Source: Darksidea phi
Taxonomy: Eukaryota; Ascomycota; Dothideomycetes; Pleosporales; Lentitheciaceae
Length of the DNA: 64,000 nt
Reading direction: 5' to 3'
Assembly (NCBI GenBank): GCA_030770425.1
Contig: JASJFT010000072.1
Location: 62,001 to 126,000, forward strand
Part shown: positions 18,901-30,168 of the stretch, piece after piece
Numbering within the stretch: the first letter of the stretch is position 1
Layout of the letters: the number at the start of each line of letters is the position of its first letter
The notes under the pieces: model-generated
Seen by the model: the letters and a program-made list of their open reading frames with translations, nothing else
Told to the model about the DNA's origin: nothing
Database searches by the model: none
Position numbers and translations under genes: made by a program

Positions 18901-21900
18901 GGTAAGCCAGAGCCGAATGCGAAGTACATCTCGATTCAAGGGCGCGATCTCACTCTCAATGCTTAGCGTAGGGAAGTTATCTAGAAGCCTCGCGATGACG
19001 TTGCCCATCTTCTTGTTGTGCACCAACTCTCCAATCTCGGCGGGCTCCATGTCGCGTAGGGATTCGATAGAGGTATACTTCTGATCAAGCTGGCGAAGCA
19101 CGGGTGGAGGTAGGTCGAATTGATGCAACGGGTGCTCGTAAGCCCAGACTCGGTGTTCGATAGATTGGCACAGACTCAAAAGGACCAGACACTGAAAGCC
19201 CCAACGACGGTTCAGCGCGATCATGAATAAGGCACGCGCAATGCGTGCAGCGTTCTGGGTGATGTAGTTGGTGTCTGACACAAGCGTGAAATCTTCAAGC
19301 CTTGCTCTTGAGATATGCGCCTGTAGAAGAACGTTTGTCTTTCCATGAGGAGTACCAACGCCGCCCTTGACTTCAGTAACCACATAACCCTCCTCTTGTA
19401 GTGCAGACAACTCTTTTTGCTCGGTATCGCGAGACTGAACTTGATCAAACTCCCCGCTCATGCTGACCATGGCCAGAGCATCCGCATCTGAAGCTTGTGG
19501 GTTCATCATAGTATTAAAGATCTCAATACTCGATTGCCGGACGTAAAATTGGCTCGCAATGCGACCTACGTCTTTGGAACGCAAGTCCCCTGTGTTTTCG
19601 TTGAATATGATCATCTGACTCTTCTGAAGCTCTCGAGCCGCATCGATGATTAGTTTTCGCCGCCTCAGCACAAGTTGTGGATCGTCTCGAATCTCAGCCC
19701 ACTCGATGCCATAGTTTAATGGGCTTTTTTGCATCCGCACGAACATATAGGAGTAGCCCAACCATTGCACTGCCTCTGGTACATTGGTGACTGTGCCGAG
19801 TGAGATTTCCGCATTCAGATTATCGACGAGCTTTGTGGAAAACCTAGACTCAATAGGTTGCTGCTCAGTTACAGCCTTCAGGTAGTGGTCGAACCTGTCG
19901 TGGGTCGTACAAATGAAGCCGATGCCGCTGTCCTGGAACTGAGGACGACCGGCACGACCGAAAATCTGCAGAACGTCAAGAATGCCAAGGTCAGTGAACT
20001 TTCCTTCTTGGGCATTGTAGACCTGAGTGCCCTTGATAAGGACCGCGGCAGCCGGTAAGTTGACGCCCCAAGCTAGAGTGGCCGTACAACATAAGACCTT
20101 GATCACACCCTCGGAGAAGAGGCGTTCGATAAGATTGCGATCAGAGCGAGGCATACCGGCATGGTGTGTTCCCATGCCTTTGCTGAGCAGTTCGCGCAAC
20201 TCGCGTCCTTTGGACTGCTTCATGTCACGAACTGCCTGTTCGTAGCGTGGATGTAGTGTTGGGTCGAAGAGGTCAACACACTGTTCATTGATGGCCTTTT
20301 CATACAGCGTCCTAGCAGTCTTGATCGTATCTTTCCGAGAGTGTACAAAGACCATGATTTGGTGCCCGAGTTTGAGCATCTCTGCTACCTTGTCAAACGC
20401 CACTTGTTCTAGGTTTTCCCTTGACTTGGCACTGTTCGCCTTGCCCTTTACGCCTATGAAGTGCTGTTCAAGAGGCACCGGGCGGAAGGACGCGTCAAAG
20501 TAGAACATGCCGGCCATCTTGTTGACTCTGAGAAAGTCGGCAACATCGACGTAGTTTGGCAGGGTAGCAGAAAGACCAACGATACGGATCAAGGACTGGG
20601 TGCTCTCGACCTGTCTCTGCGTCCTAGCGACCAAGCTCTCCAAAACTGCACCGCGCTCATCATGTAGCATGTGCACCTCATCGATGATGAGTAGGCGGAC
20701 CTTTTGCACAAGTTCAGTGTCTCCGGTGCTCTTCCTCGTGACAACGTCCCACTTCTCGGGTGTAGTGACGATGATTTGCGTATCTAAAATCTCTGCTTTG
20801 GTGAGATGCATGTCTCCAGTTAGCTCGCGAGCTTTGATGCCGAGCCAGGCGAGTCGCTTTCCTAGCTTGTCGGTGACTTCAGCAGCAAGCGCCTTCATGG
20901 GAGCAACGTAGATGATCTTGAAGTCCTCGGACAATACAGTGAAGTCGGTAGCATGGGAGTTTTCGATTGGGTTGGGGGTTGTGTATTTGGCTACTGCGTT
21001 GAGGATGGTGAGCATGGCAGCGTCTGTTTTGCCAGCGCCAGTAGGGGCGCAGATGAGCATGTTTTCGCTCGTGTTGTAAGCTATAGGGTAAACCAGGCTC
21101 TGCATCCGATTCAGTGATTTGTACCCCTTGAAAGTACGCTGGCAGAGGCCATCCATCTCTTTGATTTCTACCAGCTTACGCCCGGCGCCGATAGTGCCAA
21201 CAGGCACGGCGGGGATCGTGTACTCTTCGTAGATCTTGTCATCGTGGTGTATGCTGCCTGGAGGCAATGCATACTTCTTGCCATAAGCGGAGAGCTTGTT
21301 CCCGGCTTCATGAGTGCGGTACACGTGCGGATACTGGGGGCCTTTGCGGTCCAAGGCGGGCGCTAACGCGGCATGTTTGTGCTCCCAGTCCTGGCGTCGA
21401 AGCGCTTCTTCGCGCTCTGCCTTGCTCTGGAGACGGCCAATGACGCCGTTTTCCGTAGCTGGTCCGTGTGCGGACTTCTTGATGTCCTCACGGTGGGATA
21501 GAAGGTCGGCCACGAGATCTAGCTCCCCGTAGCCCACAATATCAGCTAGTATCATCTGCAGTTCCTCGTCTACACTTAAATCAGCGACTATTCTTCCCTC
21601 CTGTCCATCCTCTGTACTAACCGTTGCTGTCGCTCGCCAAGATCGCCGATATCTGCGCCTTCAAGGTACTGGCATCCAAGCCTGACCCTCTCCGCGCTAC
21701 ATCTGCGCACCTCTCTACGAGCCAGTCCTGGCCGTACGAGTTCCCAGTGGGTTGGTCATCAGCATATCGATCGAGCTGATCGCTGCTATATTCTTCCTCG
21801 TACTCATTGCTAATAACATCCCAGATGTCCTCGCCGCTAGCCGTCCCGGAAAGGTCGTCGTCATCCAGGTCGAAGTCGTCTCCGTACGCTGCTGTTTTGT

Positions 21901-21997
21901 CGGCATCGGACGGAAAATTCAGCTCTGCAATCGCCTTCCGCATCGCTTCCAGCTGCTCCAGCCATCGCGCCTGCGCACTTTCCAGCATCGTCGACAT
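15961..21997 (-). CDS. slh1: Ski2-like RNA helicase Slh1 / ASCC3 homolog
   Basis: Exons 21997-21622 and 21569-15961, joined over a 52-nt intron (GTTAGT...GTGTAG), give 1994 residues, the usual size. It has two complete helicase cassettes, each with a Sec63 domain. The first has APTGAGKT (about 300-308) and DEVH; the second has GSPTGSGKT and DEIH. Slh1/ASCC3 is the helicase of the RQT complex that splits collided ribosomes during quality control; it resembles Brr2, but the N-terminus lacks Brr2's spliceosome extension. The N-terminal exon is acidic, as in other fungal Slh1. A glycine-rich insertion (GGGGDRGGGGRGGRGG) lies in the C-terminal Sec63 part. The start is 337 bp from the divergent YKT6 start. 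Confidence 0.95.
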
Positions 21998-22334
21998 TAT
22001 GGTCAGTTGAGAAGATGGCTGCGACGGTAAATTGGGCGAGCGATTGCGTCGATACCTGTTACCAGGAGAATTTGGGTGATGTCAAGAAGATGCACTCTAC
22101 GTTCTCTCCTTTCCCACAGATATTGTTGCTCCCTCCCTCGTCGTTCCACAGGACCTTGACGCATACGCGTGTATGAGTCGTCGGTTGCCCCGCGTTAGCG
22201 CCGCAACTACGTGTTACGTCAGCAGCACCGCCTTTCAGCCTGCACCTTATCTTGCATGGCACCACCGACCTACAGACCACCCACATTCTGCTCCGTCTCG
22301 TACCCGCCCTTCCAACCTCATACCAATCGCAATC
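21998..22334. promoter_or_regulatory. Divergent promoter between SLH1 and YKT6
   Basis: 337 bp separate the two start codons. I see no clear TATA box; the YKT6 side is rich in CACC and ACCACC pyrimidine tracts, as in many fungal housekeeping promoters. Confidence 0.5.
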
Positions 22335-23249
22335 ATGGTGAAGATCTACTACGTCGGCGTAAGATCCCCCCACCGCGAGCCATCCGCTGTTCTCGCTGAC
22401 CATGCGATCAGATCCTCAGGAACATGAGGACCAAGCCAATAGTGCAGCTGGCCGCGGAGTACGACTTCTCGGCTTTCAACCAGTTGAAGGCTGAGTCCTA
22501 CCGCGGAGGTGTACGTATATTGCCCGTAGACCATGGACCAAGCTCGCGAGCTAACTACCTGCACAGGCAAAGACATTCGCCGAAAGGATCGCAGAGAGGA
22601 CACCACCAGGAGCAGTGCAGGTAATCAACCTAGAGAAGGAAGGTACGTGCTTCTCTCAACATGCCGTCTCAATTTGGATCAGTCGCTGATTTATTGCTCT
22701 TTCGTAGAACCCCCGCTCCCCTTACTCGTCCACGCGTACGCCCACAATAATGGCATCTGCGGTATCGTCATCACCGACAAAGATTATCCCGATAGGGTTT
22801 CCGCAAGTCTCCTCAAGAAGATCAACGACGAGTTCGTTTCGAGATACCCTCGCTCCACCTACGAGAACCTCACTGCACCTCCACCGCCTTCGAGTTCACC
22901 GTTTAGTTATTTCAAACAAGCACCTTCAGAACCACAACTCCTGCCCTACCCCGAGCTGAAGGACTACATTAAGCAATACCAAGACCCGGAGCAGGTGGAC
23001 AACATACTGAAGATCCAGAGGGAACTAGACGAGACAATGGAAATCTTGCACAAGACCATGGCGAGCGTGTTGGACCGAGGAGAGAAGATCGACGATTTAG
23101 TCGCGAAAAGCGCACATCTGAACACAATGAGCAAAGCGTTCTTTGTTCAGGTGAGTTGTCCAACAAATTATGACTGCCCGTGCGGGAGATTGTACTGACT
23201 AGTCATGCAACAGTCAAAGAAGCAGAACTCTTGCTGTGTCGTCATGTGA
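22335..23249 (+). CDS. ykt6: R-SNARE Ykt6
   Basis: Five exons (22335-22358, 22412-22510, 22567-22642, 22708-23150, 23214-23249) keep frame and give 225 residues. The N-terminal longin domain starts MVKIYYVG and continues in exon 2 with KPIVQLAAEYDFSAFNQ. The R-SNARE coiled coil is in exon 4 (DETMEILHKTMASVLDRGEKI, with the zero-layer Arg). The final exon ends in CCVVM, the palmitoylation/prenylation box. Ykt6 acts in ER-Golgi, endosome-vacuole and autophagosome-vacuole fusion. Compared with the usual 200 residues there is an extra proline/serine-rich loop (about residues 112-135) between longin and SNARE domains. The first exon is only eight codons, so a single-frame search would miss the start. 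Confidence 0.95.
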
Positions 23250-24132
23250 ATATTAGGCCCTGGTCCTTTGATTACTCTCTGGCGTTCTTTCTGGGTTCAT
23301 ACTCGAACGGAGTTACGCAGTCTTGCATATTCCGAATGAAGCACATTTTATAGGTCAAATCTCGCTCTAATGCTGGCGCTGCATGTCTACTATATGCCTT
23401 CTGCGCCGCCCTCTGCGCCGGTTTACCATATTGATCACATGTCTATGAGTACACGTGCAAGCACTAGCAGGAAATGCAGAGATATGAAGTTATACTGAAA
23501 GATACTCGTTCTGAGCCCCTTTGGAAGCTTGACGTTCGAACGTTGATAACTAATCCAGGTAGCAGACGTTCCCGAGGTTCTGGGTAGGTAGCTCTTCGCT
23601 CTCTTTACTCCTGAAACGAGAGCGGTAATGACAGCGCAACTGTTAGGGAAAAGCCACTGCCCGCTCCGTGCCACGAGCTCACGGTACTCACGCATGTGAC
23701 CTTCGTGAATCGTAGCGTGCGAAACGATCTCAATAACAACCTAAGGATGGGATCAGACCGCAACAAAGCGCGGCTTGGATTGCGCTATGCTGACGTTGGG
23801 CACAGTCGCCAGCAACTATGCAGCAGCAACTGTACGGAATTTGCTATGTGCTCTCTGTACCGCTTAGATTTGTGGTACATCCCATATCGCACTCAACTCG
23901 CTCATTCGTATTGCAAAGTCATGGAGCAGCGGATATTTCTGCCTGTTTCAGTTCTAGAGGCTCCTACACCGCCAGCAGACTTGATCTGTACATCGTCCGC
24001 AGAAAGACGGGCATGTCGCGTATGACAACCCACGCCAACCTTGCTGCGCCACATCACCCCAGTCAAAAAAACCGTCCCGCTTTCTAACCCTTCATTCTTC
24101 AGTTGTCAGTATTCACTTCTATCCGTGCTGCA
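23250..24132. other. Intergenic region, no gene seen
   Basis: About 880 bp holding the YKT6 3' UTR and upstream DNA of the SesA-like relic. Short frames on both strands show no recognisable domain. Confidence 0.4.
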
Positions 24133-24953
24133 ATGTCAGGACTCGAGGTTGTCAGCGCTATTGCGAGCATCGGTCAGGTCATTGACCTCGGCATGAAAGA
24201 GTTCCGCGATAGATCGATCAGACTTCCAAAAGCGTTTCGAGAAATTCGGTATGAACTGCCGGCCTTCGTAGAGATGCTCCGCGAGACAAAAGCTGCTGGC
24301 GATGCTAATCGATTATCTGATAGTGGTAGGAAGGCGCCCAAACTGCTCATACAGGAATGCAACGCACAGATCCACATCCTCGCCACCCTTATAACGAAAA
24401 TATTGCCCAAGGATAGCAGCTCCGGGATAGCTAAGACTTGGAAAGCCGTAAATATCTTCCGATATGATGATGATATCAAGGAAGCGGAGACTGATTCGCA
24501 AGTATTTACAGGCATTGGCACCTCAGAGCATAGCGTCAGCTCGCAACAAGGATGCACTACATATGTATACTCCGCTTATTCTAAACACCAAATACAAAGC
24601 GACCTGTACTAGAGTTGCTTAGTGCTAGCTGTGCTCTGTTCAGCCCCGGAACCACTTCGCCCGTCACAAGAGCTGAGCTGCCTGTGATAGAGAGGAGAAA
24701 GGAAGCTACAAGCGATATTTCAGAGTCGAACATGCCGAATGTTTGGATTGCTCATCACGCCCTAACGGTGATTTTGGACAAACGGGAGCGGTTTGAGGAG
24801 GTGTTGAAACACTATAAGACTGCATATGAGGGCATGGCAGAAGTGACTGAAGGATTATCGCAGGGTGAAAGAAGATTATATGAGAATGAAGGAAAAGACG
24901 GCAGAATGGACGAAAGACGATCAACCCATCTACCATTGAATCGAACCACATGA
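24133..24953 (+). pseudogene. NLR relic: SesA-like N-terminal domain plus TPR-like C-terminal end
   Basis: From the ATG at 24133 a 160-residue frame begins MSGLEVVSAIASIGQVIDLG and matches the SesA-type N-terminal domain found on fungal NACHT/NB-ARC proteins (helical, with LPKAFREIRYELPAFVEML). It stops at 24612. Directly after, in another frame (24615-24953), comes a stretch with LDKRERFEEVLKHYKTAYEG, the pattern of the last tetratricopeptide repeats of TPR-type NLRs. The expected NTPase domain (about 300 residues) and most TPRs are missing. The most likely reading is an internal deletion that left the two ends of an NLR gene. A short functional SesA-only protein at 24133-24612 is possible, since such stand-alone effectors exist. 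Confidence 0.6.
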
Positions 24954-25341
24954 AGGGGGTTGAACAAGGGAGAGGAGACTCAAAGCTGTCTCGTACCAAT
25001 GCAGACGCGACTTGGACAGCATCGGCCACCTTGCGACAGTGATTGTGGCTGATCATAACTTTCACATAGACACCATTCTTTCCCCACCGACCACGCTCAT
25101 TTTATATCACCAGTGTAGATGCTTTCGCTGCCAAAAGCTAACCAGACCGTGCGTACAACGTTCTTATGGCTCTTACCATGCCTTCTCTTCCAAACAGCAC
25201 CGCCACCACGTCCACTACAAACACAACTTTCGCTATTTAAATACTCAACCTCTATCCCCTAACTCCTTTCCACGAAACCTCTTCAGGCTTCGAGCCAGCC
25301 ACCTGGCAAGCTCCAGTTGTTAGATCGTCGCATACGTCAAA
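24954..25341 (+). promoter_or_regulatory. Upstream region of paralog 2
   Basis: 388 bp with CCACC/CACC-rich and pyrimidine-rich stretches before the ATG at 25342. No clear TATA box apart from TATTTAAATA near 25236. Confidence 0.35.
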
Positions 25342-26847
25342 ATGCCGTGTCGCAAATTCTGGCCCGCAACCATACTGTTCAACACCAAGGAACTCAAGAC
25401 TTATGATATCTGGCGGTCTCTGCATCTGTTACACAAGCCGCATGATAGACTACCCACTGCCTTCGAATACGAAGACTACTTGCATTGGCGGTACCATATG
25501 CAAGCACGGTCTTCCGCGGCAGCCCCTGTCGCTTCAGATGGAGCGAAAGGGAAGCAGAGTGATCCAACATATAAGGGTTATACTCTTGCAGCGAAGTGCA
25601 AGCATCCTTTGCATCCTGCACATCCCGGCGTGCATACTCATACCTACGAAGGCGAAGAAGAAAAGGACGATAGCGACGTTGTCGAGATACCCCCGCGATG
25701 CCCAAAGTGCATCCTTACAGCACACATGCGGCTCCTGAACGCGATCAAGGATAGATGGGAGGAACGTGGCGCACCATGGCACCCCAAAGACGGACAAGGA
25801 GAGACTTACGGTGAGATGATGAAAGTCTATCACCACGTCAAGGTCCCCCTCGTCAATGCGGTCGACCTGTTCAGTGAATGGGCAAAGCTAGAGGTAGCTT
25901 GGGAAACCGCACACCTAGACCAAGATATCGAAGTAGCGAGACAGTTCAGCGCAACTAGGACAGTCGAAGCCTACGTAAAACATGCTACATGCGCCTGCCC
26001 CCGGATCGACGATGAGAACTGGAAAAAGATGCAAGATGCGCAGGGGAAACTGAAGAAGACCAAAAACCCTTCTGTCTCACGCCCTCCTCGACGCTCGCTG
26101 TCCTTTACGCCTGGCACGCCAGATGGAAGTCATCGCAAGTGCATTTCGTATAGAAAGCTATGCGCAACACCACTGTACGCCCCGGGTGCACACGCTTGTC
26201 GCACTCCAGAAGGCTGGGCCGACACGTCCTTTCTGTACTCATACCGCTACACCATCGCTCAATCGCGCATCCTTTTCGTAGAGAGATTTACAAAACGCCC
26301 GTACGTCACGTACCGCAATCTCAATTGCGAGCCCTTTTTCGGCGACAACAAGCACGTTGACCGACTCCTCCATCTGATCGACAACTACATGGACAACCTA
26401 GACGAAGAGGAGCGGATCCAGCTCCAAGACGATCTAGCCATGCGCACTAGTTATGTCTGGGTTGTGCAGAAGGAGAGCGCGCAAAATGGGGTTGGACATG
26501 GAGACGTGAACAGGGAAGTGGACGAGGATAATAAGAGCCCAGAAGCATTTACCCACTTTTGGTACCTCGATACTCTCCTTGGGACGGAGTTGGAATCGTG
26601 GGCAAGATTTGTAGGGGACGTGACGGAGGAGGAGGAGGAGCTGTGGAGGAAGCAGAACGAGGCTTGGGTACAGAGTGTGGACGAAGATGTCGAGGTGGTA
26701 TCTGCTTCGGGTAATAGCTCTGAAGAAGGCGTATACGGGAAGTCGGATGATGGCAGGGAGGTGGACGAGGTGGATGGGGACAGTGAGGACGAAAGGAGTA
26801 GCGAAGTCGAGTATCAGAATGCCGAGATTAAGAAGTTAGACCTATAG
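25342..26847 (+). CDS. Undescribed family protein, paralog 2 (CKH-LHP / CPxC family)
   Basis: An intronless 501-residue protein of unknown function, about 11 kb from its paralog at 14416 on the same strand. Shared motifs in the same order are LPTAFEYEDYLHW (about 37-49), KCKHPLHP (about 85-92), RCPKC (about 117-121) followed by TAHMRLL, and PRRSLSF (about 249-255). Unlike paralog 1 it has a further C-terminal region with several cysteines (CACPRID, KLCATPLY, HACRTPEGW) and a globular-looking part up to about residue 420, then an acidic tail. The conserved Cys/His pairs suggest metal binding, which is inference. Both copies seem intact, which argues they are under selection. Confidence 0.78.
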   Translation: MPCRKFWPATILFNTKELKTYDIWRSLHLLHKPHDRLPTAFEYEDYLHWRYHMQARSSAAAPVASDGAKGKQSDPTYKGYTLAAKCKHPLHPAHPGVHTHTYEGEEEKDDSDVVEIPPRCPKCILTAHMRLLNAIKDRWEERGAPWHPKDGQGETYGEMMKVYHHVKVPLVNAVDLFSEWAKLEVAWETAHLDQDIEVARQFSATRTVEAYVKHATCACPRIDDENWKKMQDAQGKLKKTKNPSVSRPPRRSLSFTPGTPDGSHRKCISYRKLCATPLYAPGAHACRTPEGWADTSFLYSYRYTIAQSRILFVERFTKRPYVTYRNLNCEPFFGDNKHVDRLLHLIDNYMDNLDEEERIQLQDDLAMRTSYVWVVQKESAQNGVGHGDVNREVDEDNKSPEAFTHFWYLDTLLGTELESWARFVGDVTEEEEELWRKQNEAWVQSVDEDVEVVSASGNSSEEGVYGKSDDGREVDEVDGDSEDERSSEVEYQNAEIKKLDL

Positions 26848-27509
26848 TATATACGCCTTACTAGTATTACAAGATGCTACCTCTGGTTTAAAACGGCCTC
26901 CGTACTATGCTTATAGAATGTCAATCGGGATATGAATCTGCTTTCTCATCCGCGCTACCCATATCTGCGCCTTACATCGCGACACAGCGTAAACACCTCC
27001 AGACACTAATCCCGCCCTTAGCTTCTATTATAGGGGGGTGGGGGTTTCATAAGGGCAAATACTTCATCATGACTTCCTACAGCACCGTCATCGAGAGACA
27101 ATTGCATGTGGCCCAATCCGCGGGGCGATTGCACAAATCAATGGAGAAGAGACATTTAAGTTGTATCGAATTCCATTCAGGCGCTTAGGACGGCGTTGGC
27201 GAGGAATTTGAAATTGTTTACGGCAATGACATGTATCACCCTCTAGCTTACGTTGACTTCCTTGCTGCCTGTCACTGTGTCGATGCTCTTAGTTCGCATG
27301 AACATAAATAACGACTTTGCTTCTATTCAATTATTGCAAGTTACTAATCCAAATGCGGCGATGAAATGCTCCACTATGCTTGTATACATTTTTCCTTCCA
27401 TCCCCCCGCTTGATACCTGCACCATGAGTTCCCTGCCCGTACACGACATCCTCACCGTCACAAACGACACCGCCGGACGCGCGCAACAGTCCACCTCCAA
27501 CCAGCATCT
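26848..27509. other. Convergent intergenic region
   Basis: About 660 bp between the 3' ends of two convergent genes. Plus-strand frames here (for example 26907-27188) have no recognisable content. The 5' part is AT-rich after the stop, as expected for 3' UTRs. Confidence 0.4.
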
Positions 27510-29034
27510 CTATGCCTTAACCATAAACCCCCACCCCTTATGCAAAATCCTCGACCCCACCAACGCGATGCCAGACGCAAGCAACAACACACCACCAAAC
27601 ACCCACACGGCTGTAAACCCACTACTATCTAAAATAGCGCCTCCAATAGGCGTACCCACTAGCAACCCCACCGCCACGCAAGCAAAAGCCTGTCCCAATC
27701 TCGTCCCAATCTTCTCCCTCGCATCGAGGCTGAGATGTACAATGATGGTTGGAGGAAGCGAGACGAAGCTACCGGAGAAGAATCCGTAGAAGGCCATCAG
27801 CACGATGATACCTGCCGCGGATGTAATAGTGATGAAGCAGAAGCAGAGAATAGATGCGGTCAAAGCGCAGGGAATAATGACGTTGAAAGGACCCAGGGTG
27901 TCGGCGAGGTAGTTTGGTATGATTCGGCCAAACACTGAGGTCGAGTTCATGATCGCTAGCAGGTAGAATGCGATGTTTTCATTCGTAATGTGGTGCTGGA
28001 GTGCGTAGACCTGCGCGTAGAAGAACGGCATGTAGAGACCCATGAAGCCGATGAAGAAGCCGAAGGTGGTGAGTGCATAGGCGGGCTTCTTGAAGGCGGG
28101 AAGGTCGATGAGGGAGCGCTTTTTGGCGGGGAGGACGCGGACGCGCATGCAGATGTTGGGAATGAGCATGGTGCCGAGGACGATGAAGCCAATTACGCGG
28201 GTTGTCCACCCGAAGCCGATTTGGGGGAGAAGCTTGTGGAAGACGATAGGGTAAATCACGCCTCCTAGAGAACTTCCACTGGCCGCGATACCGACGGCGA
28301 ATGCAAATTTGGTGGTGAAGTATGTCGACAGGATAGCTACGGAAGGAACAAAGAGGCATCCGGTTCCAATGCCGATGCAGAAGGCTTGCGCGAGTAGGAC
28401 TTGCCAGTACTCCGTGCAGAGCGAGAGCATCATCTGTCCGAGGACAAGGAAGAAAGAGCCACTGATGAGAAGGATCCGGAAGTGGCCTGCATCGTAGACG
28501 GGCCCGGTCAGGCAGCCGACAAAGAGGAGGAGAAAGGCTTGGAGCGAGCCGATCCAGGAGATTGCCGAGGAATTTGAAGATTTGAGAAGATCCGTCTCAT
28601 AGTAGGCTTGATAGGAGCCGAAGGTGTTGATAATGCCCCTATGCCAGTTAGTGAATATGTCGTGCGATAGCGTGCGAGGGGGAAAGCAAGCTAAGGGGAG
28701 ATACACACCAACTATTAAATAGGAGAAAGAAACTTCCTAACACCTGAAGCCACGCCCACATCCCTCCGTCAGGGATACTCGCCGCATTCGTAACGCTCTT
28801 CGACCTCTGCAAGCTCAGTCTCCCTTCCTCATTCCCTGCTGCACCTCTATCAGCGGCAGCAACCTCTTGTTCATTCTCATGCTCCGCTATCTGATTTTCC
28901 GCATCTCCACTTTGGTCCCGACTCCGTATTGAGTTGGACGACAACGATGATGGCGCATCTCGTTTTTCGTCGAATGGAGCGGGAAGCGGATTTGGCGTTG
29001 CTCCTGCACGCTCGTCGTCCCCCGCACGGTCCAT
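27510..29034 (-). CDS. MFS transporter, monocarboxylate-transporter-like
   Basis: Exons 29034-28709 and 28638-27510, joined over a 70-nt intron (GTGTGT, CTAAC, CATAG), give 484 residues. About 90 hydrophilic N-terminal residues precede a 12-helix major facilitator body. The first helix, split by the intron, reads DGGMWAWLQVLGSFFLLFNSW, a typical fungal monocarboxylate-transporter-like (MCH) start, followed by GIINTFGSYQAYYE. Helix pairs such as GIAASGSSLGGVIYPIVF and the loop NSTSVFGRIIPNYLAD fit the same family. Despite the name, most fungal members have unknown substrates (riboflavin for yeast Mch5). It is probably in the plasma membrane. No neighbouring pathway genes hint at the cargo. Confidence 0.88.
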
Positions 29035-30168
29035 ATTTTATGACGTTTTCGCGTTCCGTCTCGTCTCCTGTTGAACGGGTTCTTATGCAAGGACACGAAC
29101 AAGATCTCGATATCTGTTTGTGTATCCAAAGGTCCAAACTCAACAATAAGTATCTTTTCGGCCCGTCAACTGCTATGAGTCAGGCAAAAAGTCTTGTCAC
29201 AGTGCTTACCTCCAGCGGTAAGAGGTCAATATGTATGTCAGACATCCAAATGACTTGCGGATCGTATTCGGTTTTATAAAGCACGCGCGCCCGGCGAAAC
29301 ACGAATCTCGGACATCACGAAAAGGCGAGTCTAAACCGCATCCGGCTTGAAAACAAGCCTCTGAACGCAAGCGCCAAAACTGCATAAGCCGGCCCCTAAT
29401 CAGTTGCGCCTAACGAAACAGCGAGCCAAGCCCATGGCCCAGACCTAGCTTAAAGCCGGGCTACATCCACCAATTAGTCTTTGTAAGTGAAGCCCAGTTC
29501 ACGTGTGACGAGTTGATGATGGCATAGTAAACAGAAAGCCCTCTTGAAACTATGAGCAATCCTGAGTAATTAAGATCAGGCTGTTGTGCAGACTGTGAAG
29601 TCTATGCTGTTCGTACCGAGGTCTTTCAGTTGTTAAGTAATCCCTTTTTCATACAGTGTTTGTAATGCACCTGCTCTTCCCGTACCATTAATGCATTTTA
29701 TGACCGACGGAGCGGTGCTATCTACCTAAATACAGCACTCCACCTCGGAGCTCAACAGGAAAAGAAATCGCCGAGCTATATGCGCTAAACGCGGATAAGA
29801 AGGGGGGTCCGGAGAAGATGAAGAAAAGCCGTCGGAGAAACGATCAAGGCCGGCTCGTCCGAACCGAGTTGAACATGATGTACAAAGTGAACGCCGTGTC
29901 TCGTGCCATCGTAATCTTGAAATGGAAAACCTGATATGCTCGTCGTGTCGTGCTTTTTGGTTGACCTGCCGATACAGCTCGCCGCCCGAGATGAAAACGC
30001 CGTAGAAAACGCCTACAACGCTGGTTATGCTGGGCAAACATCAAGAGCTGAAAATATCACTCCTATCTCAAATTGATCCTGCCCATGTCTGAGCTCGATG
30101 AAACCTTGTTGCACGCAAGATGCCCATATATCCGCCAAAATGCTTTCGTAACTGTGCCATTACATGGA
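29035..30168. other. Intergenic region, no convincing gene
   Basis: About 1.1 kb between two minus-strand genes. It holds the transporter's upstream region (a CACGTG E-box near 29501) and the downstream region of the BTB gene. A minus-strand frame at 29726-30037 (103 codons) has a hydrophobic start but no known domain and no intron signals; I do not call it a gene. Confidence 0.4.

Noticed and set aside
29726..30037. 103-codon minus-strand frame with hydrophobic start
   Set aside because: No domain, no intron, and low-complexity C-terminus; too weak to call a secreted protein.
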